From NCBI GenBank assembly GCA_945619025.1, contig CALZBJ010000019.1, forward strand, positions 1 to 37,667: DNA of 37,667 nt. The letters are read 5' to 3'. Source of the DNA: CALZBJ01 sp945619025. Its GTDB lineage: Bacteria; Pseudomonadota; Gammaproteobacteria; Cardiobacteriales; Wohlfahrtiimonadaceae. The notes beneath the pieces were generated by a model. The model made no database searches, had not been told where the DNA came from, and saw only the letters and a list, made by a program, of their open reading frames with translations. Below, piece by piece: positions 1-9,500 of the stretch (the stretch's first letter is position 1; each line of letters begins with the position of its first letter). The translations under genes and the position numbers were made by a program.

Positions 1-1227
1 TCAATAGGATATATTATCCTCTATTAGAGTGTCCACCTTCATTAGACCAGAACAACAGATCAATTGGGCTCATCTTTTAAAAAATGGGTTACTGAAAAAG
101 AACGAAAAGAACAAATCCTGCGATTAATCGCAGAGTCCGAAGAAGAATTGGATTTTCACCGCCTATATAACATTGAGTCAAACAGCCTACTTATCGATTG
201 GTGGAGCGAAGAAATTGCATGGCTTTTTGGACAACATATTGTACGACTTGATGATTATATGACTGTCCCTCGTACAAATCGAGGCGTTTCCATTAAAGTA
301 ACAAATGAAGATAAAATTTATATTTGGAATGTTTATGAAGGCTACCTAGAATGGCTCGAAGAAAACGAATTTGAAGACTACGATAATCCCGCAGGTATTA
401 TTCTCCGCTCTTTAGAGCAAAATAATATGACTTTCCCGGAAGAATTAAAGTACGATCATGTGATGGTTGATGAAGTACAAGATTTTGACAAAAGTTGGTT
501 ACTTGCAGTTGTCCAAGTTGCTCGAGTCTCTCTAAATCTAGCAGGCGATCTAGCTCAAAAAATTTACAAACGTAATTTCACTTGGAAGTCCGTAGGCATT
601 CATGTCCAAGGAGGCCGATCTCGTAAATTAAAATCTAGCCATCGTACAACCGTACAAATTATGAATGTTGCTGAATATTTAATTAAAAATGATCAGTCAT
701 TACTCGATGAAAATGCCACATCAGCACTCACAAAGCCTAATAAAAATGGTGAGTTAGTTAACTTATTAGTTGCCAATTCCCCCAAAGATGCCTACGACAA
801 GGGCTACCAGTGGATTGCCAATAATTTTAAGCGAATTAAAAGTACTTCTGTTGCTGTCGTTGTTCCCTTTTCAAGACAAATTTATCCTGCACAAAAAACT
901 TTAGAAAAACTGAAAACTCCCGCTAAAGCAGCCAAAGGCGCAAGCCTCGGAGCCTTATCAAGTGGTATAGTCGTAACAACATATCATCAGCTAAAAGGGT
1001 TAGAATTTGATCACGTTGTAATATTAGGATTACATGACGAACAGTATCCAAGTCGTTTCTTGAATACACTTTCAGATACTGAAGATATTGAACACGAATT
1101 AACTCGACTGCGACGCACTCTATATATGGCAATGACCCGAGCCAAGAAAACCGTAACTTTAGTTGGCTCAATCCCTATTTGCCGATTCTTACAAGATATC
1201 CCCGATGAACTATTTAATAAAATATAA
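1..1227 (+). pseudogene. UvrD/Rep-like superfamily 1 helicase, C-terminal part, frameshifted or truncated
   Basis: The in-frame part (from about base 64, 387 codons) carries the later SF1A helicase motifs: a Walker B-like VMVDEVQDF, motif III/IV-like LAGDLAQKIY and SSHRTT, motif V-like TTYHQLKGLEFDHVV and motif VI-like LYMAMTRAKK. No Walker A (GxxGTGKT) is present, so the ATP-binding N terminus is missing. There is no credible start: the only one is a TTG without a Shine-Dalgarno sequence, and the same frame has TAG stops at 25 and 43. Frame +3 is open from base 3 to a TAA at 78. Removing one T from the T run at 75-78 joins that frame to the helicase frame through FKKWV. I infer a one-base frameshift in a gene that begins outside the window, though a truncated relic is also possible. 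It ends at a shared terminator facing purH. Confidence 0.7.
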
Positions 1228-1262
1228 AAAAACGCCTAGGTATCAAATCCTAGGCGCTTTTG
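1228..1262. terminator. Bidirectional rho-independent terminator between helicase relic and purH
   Basis: GCCTAGG (1234-1240) pairs with CCTAGGC (1249-1255). An A run lies on the left and a T run on the right, so the hairpin can stop transcripts from both converging genes, including the end of the purine operon. Confidence 0.8.
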
Positions 1263-1282
1263 ACTCAACTTTTATTGATTAA

Positions 1283-2824
1283 TTAATGCTTAAAGTGACG
1301 CTTTTTCGTGAAGACCATGGCGATGCCGTATTGATTAGCAACGTCGATTGAGTCTTGGTCACGAATCGATCCGCCTGGCTGAATTACCGCTTTAATGCCC
1401 GCTTTCGCTGCATTTTCGAGTGTATCAGGCATTGGGAAGAAAGCATCTGAACTTAAGACTTGGCCTTGCGCTTTCTCACCAGCTTGATCAAAGGCGATCT
1501 GCGCTGCGCCAACGCGGTTCATCTGACCTGCGCCCACTCCTAAAGTTTGACCTTCTTTCGCCACCACAATCGCGTTTGATTTAACATGTTTCACTACTTT
1601 CCAAGCAAAGAGAAGTGCTTTCATCTCTTCTTCGGTTGGTTTGCGTTCGGTCACGATTTCAAAATCATTCACATCGATCACTTCACGATCGAGCTCTTGC
1701 ACTAAAAGGCCGCCATTAACGGCTGTGGTTGTGAGTTTACCCTCTTTCGCCCCTTCAATCACAGGGTTTTCGAGAAGACGGATATTTTTCTTCGCTTGAA
1801 GAATGTCGCGCGCTTCATCAGTAAAGCCTGGTGCTAAGATGATTTCAAGGAAGATCTCGCTCATTTTCTTCGCCGTTGCCGCATCGACCACTTGGTTTGT
1901 TGCAATAATGCCGCCAAAGATTGAGGTCGAATCCGCTTCATAAACTTTATCCCACGCCTCTTCTAGCGTATCGCCAAGACCAACGCCGCACGGATTCATA
2001 TGTTTTACCGCAACCACAACCGGCTCTTTAAACTCAAGCATAATATTCACTGCAGCATTCGCGTCCTGAATATTGTTATAGGAGAGCTCTTTACCGTGTA
2101 GCTGTTTTGCAAACGCAAGTGAGTTATTTTCCGCAAGCGGTGTGCGATAGAATGCCGCATTTTGATGCGGGTTTTCACCATATCGAAGCGATTGCTGTTT
2201 TTCAAAAGTTAGCGTTAATTTCTCAGGGAACTCATCACCTAATTGCTCTGCAAAATAGCTCGCAATGAGCGCATCATAAGCGGCAGTTGTTTGATACACC
2301 TTAAGCGCTAAACGTTGACGGGTTGCAAAGGTGGTATCGCCATTTTCTTTAAGCTCTTTTAACACCACTTCATAGTCTGCAGGATCGGTAATCACTGTCA
2401 CTGCATCATGATTTTTCGCCGCACTACGCAGCATTGAAGGTCCACCGATATCGATGTTTTCAATGGCATCTTTATATTGCACATTTGGCTTAGAAACCGT
2501 CTCTTTGAAAGGATAGAGGTTCACCACCACCATGTCGATATATTCGATGCCGTTATCGGTCATCTGTTTGGTGTGTGAATCATTTCCACGTACCGATAGC
2601 AAGCCACCGTGAACCATGGGGTGAAGCGTTTTAACGCGTCCATCCATAATTTCCGGGAAGCCTGTGATATCAGAGATATCTTTCACCGCAATGCCCGCGT
2701 CTGCAATCGCTTTTTTAGTACCGCCCGTTGAGATCAGCTCAAAGCCTAACTCTACGAGTGATTGGGCAAATTCGGTAATCCCTGATTTATCACTTACACT
2801 TAATAAAGCACGTCTTTTTTTCAT
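1283..2824 (-). CDS. purH: Bifunctional AICAR transformylase / IMP cyclohydrolase
   Basis: Carries out the last two steps of IMP synthesis: formylation of AICAR with 10-formyl-THF, then ring closure to IMP. The N-terminal MGS-like cyclohydrolase domain (about 1-195) shows SVSDKSG at 9-15, STGGT at 32-36 and RVKTLHP at 63-69. The C-terminal transformylase domain shows YGENPHQ near 214 and the catalytic Lys-His in KHMNPCG near 273. The 513-residue length is normal. The ATG is preceded by a strong AAGGAAGAAGG site and lies 14 bases after purN. It is the last gene of the purine operon, ending just before the shared terminator. Confidence 0.98.
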   Translation of the reverse strand: MKKRRALLSVSDKSGITEFAQSLVELGFELISTGGTKKAIADAGIAVKDISDITGFPEIMDGRVKTLHPMVHGGLLSVRGNDSHTKQMTDNGIEYIDMVVVNLYPFKETVSKPNVQYKDAIENIDIGGPSMLRSAAKNHDAVTVITDPADYEVVLKELKENGDTTFATRQRLALKVYQTTAAYDALIASYFAEQLGDEFPEKLTLTFEKQQSLRYGENPHQNAAFYRTPLAENNSLAFAKQLHGKELSYNNIQDANAAVNIMLEFKEPVVVAVKHMNPCGVGLGDTLEEAWDKVYEADSTSIFGGIIATNQVVDAATAKKMSEIFLEIILAPGFTDEARDILQAKKNIRLLENPVIEGAKEGKLTTTAVNGGLLVQELDREVIDVNDFEIVTERKPTEEEMKALLFAWKVVKHVKSNAIVVAKEGQTLGVGAGQMNRVGAAQIAFDQAGEKAQGQVLSSDAFFPMPDTLENAAKAGIKAVIQPGGSIRDQDSIDVANQYGIAMVFTKKRHFKH

Positions 2825-2838
2825 TGGACCTTCTTCCT

Positions 2839-3405
2839 TTATTGTTTCAATAATTTTGCTAAGGTTTGTGGATATAATTTATGTTCTACCTGATGAATTT
2901 TTTGAGTTACATCCTCTAACGACTCATCACCCGTCAATTCGATCGATTCTTGCGCAATAATCTCACCGGTATCCATGCCAGAATCCACATAATGGATGGT
3001 AATTCCGATGGTTTTGTCGCCCGCTTCAAAAGCCCGCTCAATCGCATCTTTCCCTTTATATTTAGGTAAAAGCGATGGATGAACGTTGATAATATGCCCT
3101 TCATAGGCGTTTAAAAGCGTATCGCCAATTAAGCGCATATAGCCTGCAAGCGCGATCCATTCAACCTTGTGTTTTTTAAGCGCTGCTAAAATTTCAGCTT
3201 CATAGGCCTCTTTTGAAGCGAACTCTTTTGCGGTAAACACAAAGGTTTCGATCCCTTGTGCTTTGGCTTTTTCAATCACCGGTGCGCCCACTTTATCGCA
3301 GACAAGTAGCACGGCTTTTGCCGGAATCTCGCCATAATTGATCGATTTTACAATCGCATCAAAATTAGATCCGGTTCCTGAGGCAAAAATGGCTAACTGT
3401 TTCAT
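2839..3405 (-). CDS. purN: Phosphoribosylglycinamide formyltransferase (GAR transformylase)
   Basis: Transfers a formyl group from 10-formyl-THF to GAR, the third step of IMP synthesis. The 188-residue protein starts with the nucleotide-binding FASGTGSNFDAIV. It has the catalytic NVHPSLLP segment near 105-112 (Asn and His) and the VDSGMDTG segment carrying the catalytic Asp near 140. Its ATG overlaps the purM stop by four bases (ATGA), which implies translational coupling. It is the ordinary folate-dependent enzyme, not the formate-dependent PurT. Confidence 0.97.
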   Translation of the reverse strand: MKQLAIFASGTGSNFDAIVKSINYGEIPAKAVLLVCDKVGAPVIEKAKAQGIETFVFTAKEFASKEAYEAEILAALKKHKVEWIALAGYMRLIGDTLLNAYEGHIINVHPSLLPKYKGKDAIERAFEAGDKTIGITIHYVDSGMDTGEIIAQESIELTGDESLEDVTQKIHQVEHKLYPQTLAKLLKQ

Positions 3406-4409
3406 AGTTCGACCTTACCTGATGCGGTGATCTCACCAATCACACGCCCTTCAGGAAGGAGTTTAAGCGCGTTTTCTTTCTCACTTTGGTCGATCACAAT
3501 CATGTAGCCAACGCCCATATTAAAGACGTTAAACATCTCTTCAAGCGAAATGCCCGCCGTCTCTTGTAAGAAGGTGAAAACTTGAGGAATCTCCCAACTG
3601 CCCGCAGTAAATTTAGCACCAAGGCCTTCAGGCAACATTCTGGGAACATTTTCGTAAAATCCGCCACCGGTAATGTGCGCCATCGCATTAACCTTCACCG
3701 ATTTAAGAAGATTTAATACCTCTTTCACATAGATCGCGGTCGGCGCAAGCAGTACCTCACCAAGGGGCTTATCAAAGCCTGCGTAGGTTTTTCCGTAATC
3801 AAGATCATGCTCTTTTACAATATGACGCACAAGTGAAAAACCATTACTGTGAACGCCGGTTGATGGAAGGCCGATAATTAGATCGCCCTCTTTCACATTC
3901 GCTTTGGTGATGCGTTTATCTTTCTCAACCACACCCACCGCAAAGCCGGCAATATCGTATTCACCTTCTTGATAAAAGCCGGGCATCTCCGCCGTTTCAC
4001 CGCCTAAAAGCGCCATATCAGACTGTCTGCAGCCATCGGAAACGCCTTTCACAATCGCTTCGATCTGTGCAGGATTATTCGATCCACACGCAATATAATC
4101 GAGGAAATAGAGCGGCTCTGCACCTTGGGTTAAAATATCATTAACACACATCGCCACGGCATCAATACCGATCGTATCGTGAATATCGGTGATAAAAGCG
4201 AGTTTTAATTTTGTACCAACGCCATCGGTTCCTGAAACTAATACCGGTTTTTCATAACCGAGCTCAGAGAGATCGAACGATCCACCAAAATCACCAAAAA
4301 TGTCCATTGCACCGCGGCGCATGGTGGAAGCCACGTGCTTTTTAATTCGCTCAACAGACTCGTAGCCTGCTTCTAAGTTTACGCCTGCTTTTTTATATGC
4401 ATCACTCAT
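3402..4409 (-). CDS. purM: Phosphoribosylformylglycinamidine cyclo-ligase (AIR synthetase)
   Basis: ATP-dependent closure of the imidazole ring, FGAM to AIR. It belongs to the same PurM/PurL fold superfamily as the synthetase core of PurL. Visible motifs are GTDGVGTKL near 60, which is the ATP/phosphate loop, and GGETAEMPGFY near 136. The 335-residue length is typical (E. coli about 345). An AAAGGA site precedes the ATG, 11 bases after the purF stop, and the gene overlaps purN by four bases. No anomaly seen. Confidence 0.97.
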   Translation of the reverse strand: MSDAYKKAGVNLEAGYESVERIKKHVASTMRRGAMDIFGDFGGSFDLSELGYEKPVLVSGTDGVGTKLKLAFITDIHDTIGIDAVAMCVNDILTQGAEPLYFLDYIACGSNNPAQIEAIVKGVSDGCRQSDMALLGGETAEMPGFYQEGEYDIAGFAVGVVEKDKRITKANVKEGDLIIGLPSTGVHSNGFSLVRHIVKEHDLDYGKTYAGFDKPLGEVLLAPTAIYVKEVLNLLKSVKVNAMAHITGGGFYENVPRMLPEGLGAKFTAGSWEIPQVFTFLQETAGISLEEMFNVFNMGVGYMIVIDQSEKENALKLLPEGRVIGEITASGKVEL

Positions 4410-4420
4410 TTTACAATCCT

Positions 4421-5830
4421 TTAATGGTTTGCGTCTTCAACCGCATCATATAATTTTGTGGGGTATTTACCTGTAAAACAGGCCATACAGTGGCCGCAAT
4501 TATCGCCATAACTCTCATCAAGTCCAACCGATTTAATCATACCTTCATCGCTTAAAAACGCGAGTGTATCAGCACCGATATGACGCCTCATCTCTTCAAT
4601 GGAGAGCTGGTGCGCCATAAGATCATCGATCACGGTAGTATCAACGCCGTAAAAGCATGGATATTTAATCGGCGGAGAAGAAATTCGCATGTGAATCTCT
4701 TTCGCACCTGCTTCACGCAGTAGGCTCACAATTCGTTTACTCGTTGTGCCGCGCACAATGGAGTCATCAATTAAGATCACGCGCTTATCTTTCACAATCG
4801 AAGGAATCGCCGAGATTTTCATCCGAACGCCCTGCTCGCGCATCGCTTGGTTTGGCGCGATAAAGGTACGCCCAATATAACGATTTTTAATCAGACCCAT
4901 CTCGTTGGGAAGCTTCGCCGCTTCGGCATAACCGTTGGCCGCTGAGATAGAGGAATCTGGCACACCAATAACGATATCGGCATCAACGTGCGTCTCTTTG
5001 AAAAGCTCGATTCCTGAACGCTTACGCACACTATGGACGTTACGCTCGACAATGTCACTATCGGGACGGCTAAAGTAGATATACTCCATCATGCACATCG
5101 CGTGGGTCGTCTCATCGGTATAAAATTCCGAGACGAGTTTGCCATTTTCAACATAGACCACTTCGCCTGGCTCAACATCCCGAAGGAACGTCGCTCCGAC
5201 AATATTAAGCGCACAGGTTTCTGATGAAAAGACATAACCGCCATCTGACAGTTTACCGATCGAAAGCGGACGAATGCCGTAACGATCACGGGCGACATAA
5301 ACCCCACTATCGTGCAAGAGCACATAACAAAAAGCGCCATCAATCTCTAATAAAGACTCTTTAAGACGATCAACAAAGCTCCCTTTTTTACGGCGTAAAA
5401 TATGCCCGATAATCTCCGCATCGCCCGAGGCGTGAAAGATCGATCCTTCCGATTCGAGCGTCGTTTTAATTTGCTCTGCATTAATGAGCGCACCGTTATA
5501 GGCAATGGAGATTTTTTCCGTCGTCGCAGTTAAATTGATGGGTTGCACATTGGCTGGGCCTTCAGCTCCAGATACCGGATAACGGACATGGCCAATCGCG
5601 TGTGAGCCGATCAATTTTTTAAGATGGCGACGATCTTCAAATACCTCCGTCACCAGGCCCTCGCCCTTATGTGTGACGAATTTATTATCGTCTGAAAGCA
5701 CCGTAATTCCGGCACTTTCCTGGCCACGATGCTGAAGCGCATGGAGGCCGTAGTAAGTCAATGAGGCAGCGCGTTCGTTGCCGATCACAGCGAACACACC
5801 ACACTCTTCATTTAATCCTCGATCAAACAT
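4421..5830 (-). CDS. purF: Amidophosphoribosyltransferase, propeptide and Fe-S type
   Basis: Commits PRPP to purine synthesis by making phosphoribosylamine with ammonia from glutamine. It is an Ntn-type class II glutaminase fused to a phosphoribosyltransferase. The start MFDRGLNEECGVF places the nucleophile at Cys10, behind a nine-residue propeptide that must be removed; E. coli PurF has Cys right after Met. Glutaminase residues look intact (VRY, NG in YNGAL, D in SGDAE). The PRPP loop is VILIDDSIVRGTT. Cysteines in CMMEYIYF, YPCFYG and CGHCMAC match the four 4Fe-4S ligands of the Bacillus enzyme. At 469 residues it is near the Bacillus length and shorter than the E. coli enzyme. The start overlaps the purC stop (TAATG). 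Confidence 0.97.
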   Translation of the reverse strand: MFDRGLNEECGVFAVIGNERAASLTYYGLHALQHRGQESAGITVLSDDNKFVTHKGEGLVTEVFEDRRHLKKLIGSHAIGHVRYPVSGAEGPANVQPINLTATTEKISIAYNGALINAEQIKTTLESEGSIFHASGDAEIIGHILRRKKGSFVDRLKESLLEIDGAFCYVLLHDSGVYVARDRYGIRPLSIGKLSDGGYVFSSETCALNIVGATFLRDVEPGEVVYVENGKLVSEFYTDETTHAMCMMEYIYFSRPDSDIVERNVHSVRKRSGIELFKETHVDADIVIGVPDSSISAANGYAEAAKLPNEMGLIKNRYIGRTFIAPNQAMREQGVRMKISAIPSIVKDKRVILIDDSIVRGTTSKRIVSLLREAGAKEIHMRISSPPIKYPCFYGVDTTVIDDLMAHQLSIEEMRRHIGADTLAFLSDEGMIKSVGLDESYGDNCGHCMACFTGKYPTKLYDAVEDANH

Positions 5831-6543
5831 TAGTTTGCGCCTCTCGCTTTTAAGCGTCGGTGAATTTCGCGATATGCGTCCATCACATTTCCAAGGTCTT
5901 GACGGAAGCGGTCTTTATCGAGTTTATCGTCGGTTTTTGCATCCCATAGGCGGCAGGTATCGGGGCTAATTTCGTCCGCAAGTACCACTTTCCCATCAGG
6001 ATTACGGCCAAACTCCACTTTAAAGTCCACAAGCGTAATGCCAATCTCTGCAAAAAGTTTTTGTAAGAGAACATTAATTTTCGCCACTTCCGAGTAGATC
6101 ACATCTAACTCTTCTTGCGTTGCTAAACCAAGCGCTAAAGCGTGATCGTTATTGATTAATGGATCGTTAAACTCATCTTTTTTGTAGCAGAGCTCATAGA
6201 TGGAAGGATTAAGTTTTGTGCCTTCTGCAATGCCAATGCGTTTTGTGAGCGAACCGGTCGCAACGTTACGCGCGATCACTTCCAATAAGATGATATCGAT
6301 CTTTTGGCAACGCACGTCACGATCATTAATTTGCTCGATAAAGTGGGTCTCGATGCCATTTTCTTCAAGATATTGGAAGATCATGGTAGAGATTTCCGCA
6401 TTCATCACGCCTTTATCGTCAAATTGTGCTTTTTTCGCGCCGTTACCTGCGGTTGCATCATCTTTGTAGTGAATGATTACTTCATTATCATTCTCTGCGG
6501 TGTAGATCTGTTTTGCTTTGCCTTCATATAATAATGTTGCCAT
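5830..6543 (-). CDS. purC: SAICAR synthetase
   Basis: Joins CAIR and aspartate using ATP to give SAICAR. The 237-residue length is that of the standalone bacterial enzyme. The N terminus has the family signature LYEGKAKQIY at residues 5-14, and DFKVEFGR and DEISPDTCRLWD are the later conserved blocks that bind nucleotide and metal. An AGGGG site lies ahead of the ATG, 17 bases after purL. The stop shares one base with the purF start, so purC and purF are probably translationally coupled. Confidence 0.97.
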   Translation of the reverse strand: MATLLYEGKAKQIYTAENDNEVIIHYKDDATAGNGAKKAQFDDKGVMNAEISTMIFQYLEENGIETHFIEQINDRDVRCQKIDIILLEVIARNVATGSLTKRIGIAEGTKLNPSIYELCYKKDEFNDPLINNDHALALGLATQEELDVIYSEVAKINVLLQKLFAEIGITLVDFKVEFGRNPDGKVVLADEISPDTCRLWDAKTDDKLDKDRFRQDLGNVMDAYREIHRRLKARGAN

Positions 6544-6560
6544 GATGTGTCCCCTAACCT

Positions 6561-9500
6561 TTAGTTAAATTGTCCTGTTACGAACTGAACGGCACTCTCG
6601 AAAATCGGAAGCGCTTTGTTGCCTGCAATGTTAATAAATAATCCTGATTCATAGCGATCGACATTCCCCATTAGCCCTAAAATTTGGCCATTAGGAGAGA
6701 TGAGTCCATCGATATTGTGCGTTGAGCCTGAGATATTGGCCTCTTCTGAGTCAATTGCCTTACCTTTTCCATCGACCCATTGTGACACCACTTGTCCGTT
6801 TGTAATCAAGGTTTCAATCAACGCTTGATCACCGATTAAACGGCCGTATTGTGTCGCAAATGGCACGGTGTAAAGATCGCCGGTTTTAACGGTATTTAAC
6901 CAAGCCGATGCACGGTTAACAATTTTCATTTGACGAAGCGCGGAGATAAGCTCGCCACCTTGGTTTAACGCCATGGTTAAGCCCGCTTTTTTATACTCAC
7001 CAAATGGGAGTAGACCGGTATTAACAAGCGCACTCATACCGCCATTTAAGCCTAAAATCAGGCCGCCACGTGCGATAAACCGAGTGACCGCTTGTTTTAC
7101 TTTCGCGTTTTCTAAAATCGTTGTCGCGATACCTGCATTCATTGGCTCATCAGTACTGATAAAGCCGCTTGCGAGCATGAAAATATTAGCTTTTTCAAGC
7201 TCGGCCACCATCTCATCAATGGATTCTTCAATCATCGCTTCCGTGAGCATTCTAAAAGGTTTAACCACCACTTCAGCGCCCGCTTTCTCAAAGGCTTTCG
7301 CGCTATCGTATTCGCTGTGAGTACCAGGAAATACAGGAATAAAGACGCGCGCCGTATCGGCAAGTTTCTCGCCTTTCACTGTCTCATCTTTAACCGTTTC
7401 AAGGCTCTGATCCTCTTTTGAGTAAACGATTGAATTGACATCGCCAAACACCGATTCAAATTTACCGGTATAGGCCGCTTCAAGCGTTGACCCTAAGATC
7501 ACTTTATCTTGATATTCCACATGATATTCGCTGCGAGTTGTTCCGATATTGATGTAACGATCCGACTCTGGCAGCGGTTTTTTCGTCGTGATGATAAATG
7601 CGCCGTATTGCGGTCTAAAAAGATCACGGGAATCGATATTCTCTAAGCTAATGCCGATGCGATTACCAAAGCTCATGGTCGCTAATACTTCCGCTACTCC
7701 GCCTTGACGCACCGAGCTTGCCGCAGTAATGCCGTACTCATTGCGCACCGCTTCAAAGGTCTCAAAATTGCGTAAAATTTCATCGTAATTGATGGTATTC
7801 GTTGCACATTCTGCTACCGGTAAAAGGTAGATATACTCACCACTTGCTTTAAATTCAGGCGATAGAATTCGATCAACCTGGCTAGAGGTAACCGCAAATG
7901 AGACAAGCGTTGGTGGCACATCGATATCATTAAAGGTGCCGCTCATACTGTCTTTCCCGCCAATCGATGGAAGGTTAAACATTTTTTGCGCTTGAATTGA
8001 ACCTAAAAGCGCCGCAACTGGCTTACCAAATTTCTCTGGAATGTTGTCTAAACGCTCAAAATATTCTTGGAACGTTAAGCGAACACGCGTCCAATCCGCA
8101 CCGGTTGCCACAATGCGCGCCACCGATTCGATCACCGCGTAGGATGCTCCGTGGAAGGGAGACCATTCGCCAATGTAAGGGTTATATCCGTGAGCGATAA
8201 TCGATACCGTATTAGTTTCGCCGCTCATGGTTTGAATTTTTTGGACCGAGCTTTCCGCTTGCGTCATCTGATACTTACCACCATAAGGCGCAAGTACGGT
8301 TGAACGGCCAAGCGAGAAATCAAATTTCGATTGAAGCCCTTTTTGTGAAGCGTGTGCATATTGCTTCATCAGCGATACCCACGTTTTCTCATTATCGTCT
8401 ACCACGGTGCGCAGTAAAAGAGGCGATGGAAGATCTGAATCGACAATCACCGCTTCATTTTCTTTACGAATCCCATTGGTATCTAAGAATTCACGAGCAA
8501 TATCGACGACCTTTTGGCCTTTCCAACGAATCACAAGACGAGGAAGCTCTGTCACCTCGGCAACTTTCACCGCTTCGATCGATTCTTCTTCACAATATTG
8601 GATAAAGGTATCCGCATCACTTGCCGCAACCACAACGGCCATACGCTCTTGCGATTCAGAGATCGCGAGTTCCGTTCCGTTAAGGCCTGCGTATTTCGTC
8701 GGTACCACATCAAGATTGACATCAACGCCATCGGCCAATTCACCAATCGCAACGCTCACCCCACCAGCGCCAAAGTCATTCGATTTTTTAATGAGCTTGG
8801 TCACTTCCGGTTTTCTAAAGAGGCGCACAATTTTACGCTCTTCAACAGGCGAGCCTTTTTGAACTTCAGAGCCTGCCGTTTCAATGGAGCTTGCCGTTTG
8901 CACTTGAGATGAACCGGTGGCACCGCCAACGCCATCACGGCCTGTTTTACCGCCAAGCATAATGACGATATCGCCAGGAATGGGGTTTTCACGCACTACT
9001 TGATTTTCAGGCACAGCGCCTACGACTGCCCCAAGCTCCATGCGTTTTGCCGCAAAGCCCGGGTGGAAAAATTCTTTAACAAATGCCGTTGTTGAGCCGA
9101 TTTGATTACCGTAGCTACTGTTACCGCGCGCCGCATCTAAGGTGATTTTGCGCTGTGGCAATTTATTTTCAAGGGTTTCATTAACGGGCTGTAAAATATC
9201 CGCAGTGCCAGTAATACGCATCGCTTGATAGACAAATGCACGGCCAGAGAGCGGGTCACGAATCGCACCGCCAACACAGGTCGACGCGCCACCAAAAGGC
9301 TCGATCTCCGTTGGGTGATTATGCGTTTCGTTTTTAAACATTAATAACCACGGTTCGATTTTACCATCGACATCCACATCAATCTTAACGCTACACGCAT
9401 TGACCTCATCGGAGACTTCCATATCCGCAAGCTCGCCGGTTTGACGTTGATAACGGCCAAAAATCGTTCCCATATCCATTAAGGTTTCAGGTTTTTCTAA

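Noticed and set aside
6900..7100. Possible frameshift explaining the lost PurL triad
   Set aside because: The frame is open throughout and homologous text (GGLILG..., ALVNTGLLPFG, LMGN.DRY, GLFINIAGNK) continues on both sides, so the substitutions are real in this sequence.
8300..8912. Overlapping rightward open frames inside purL
   Set aside because: They lie antisense to a coherent, conserved synthetase domain and have no recognisable product or ribosome site; they are shadows of purL codon use.
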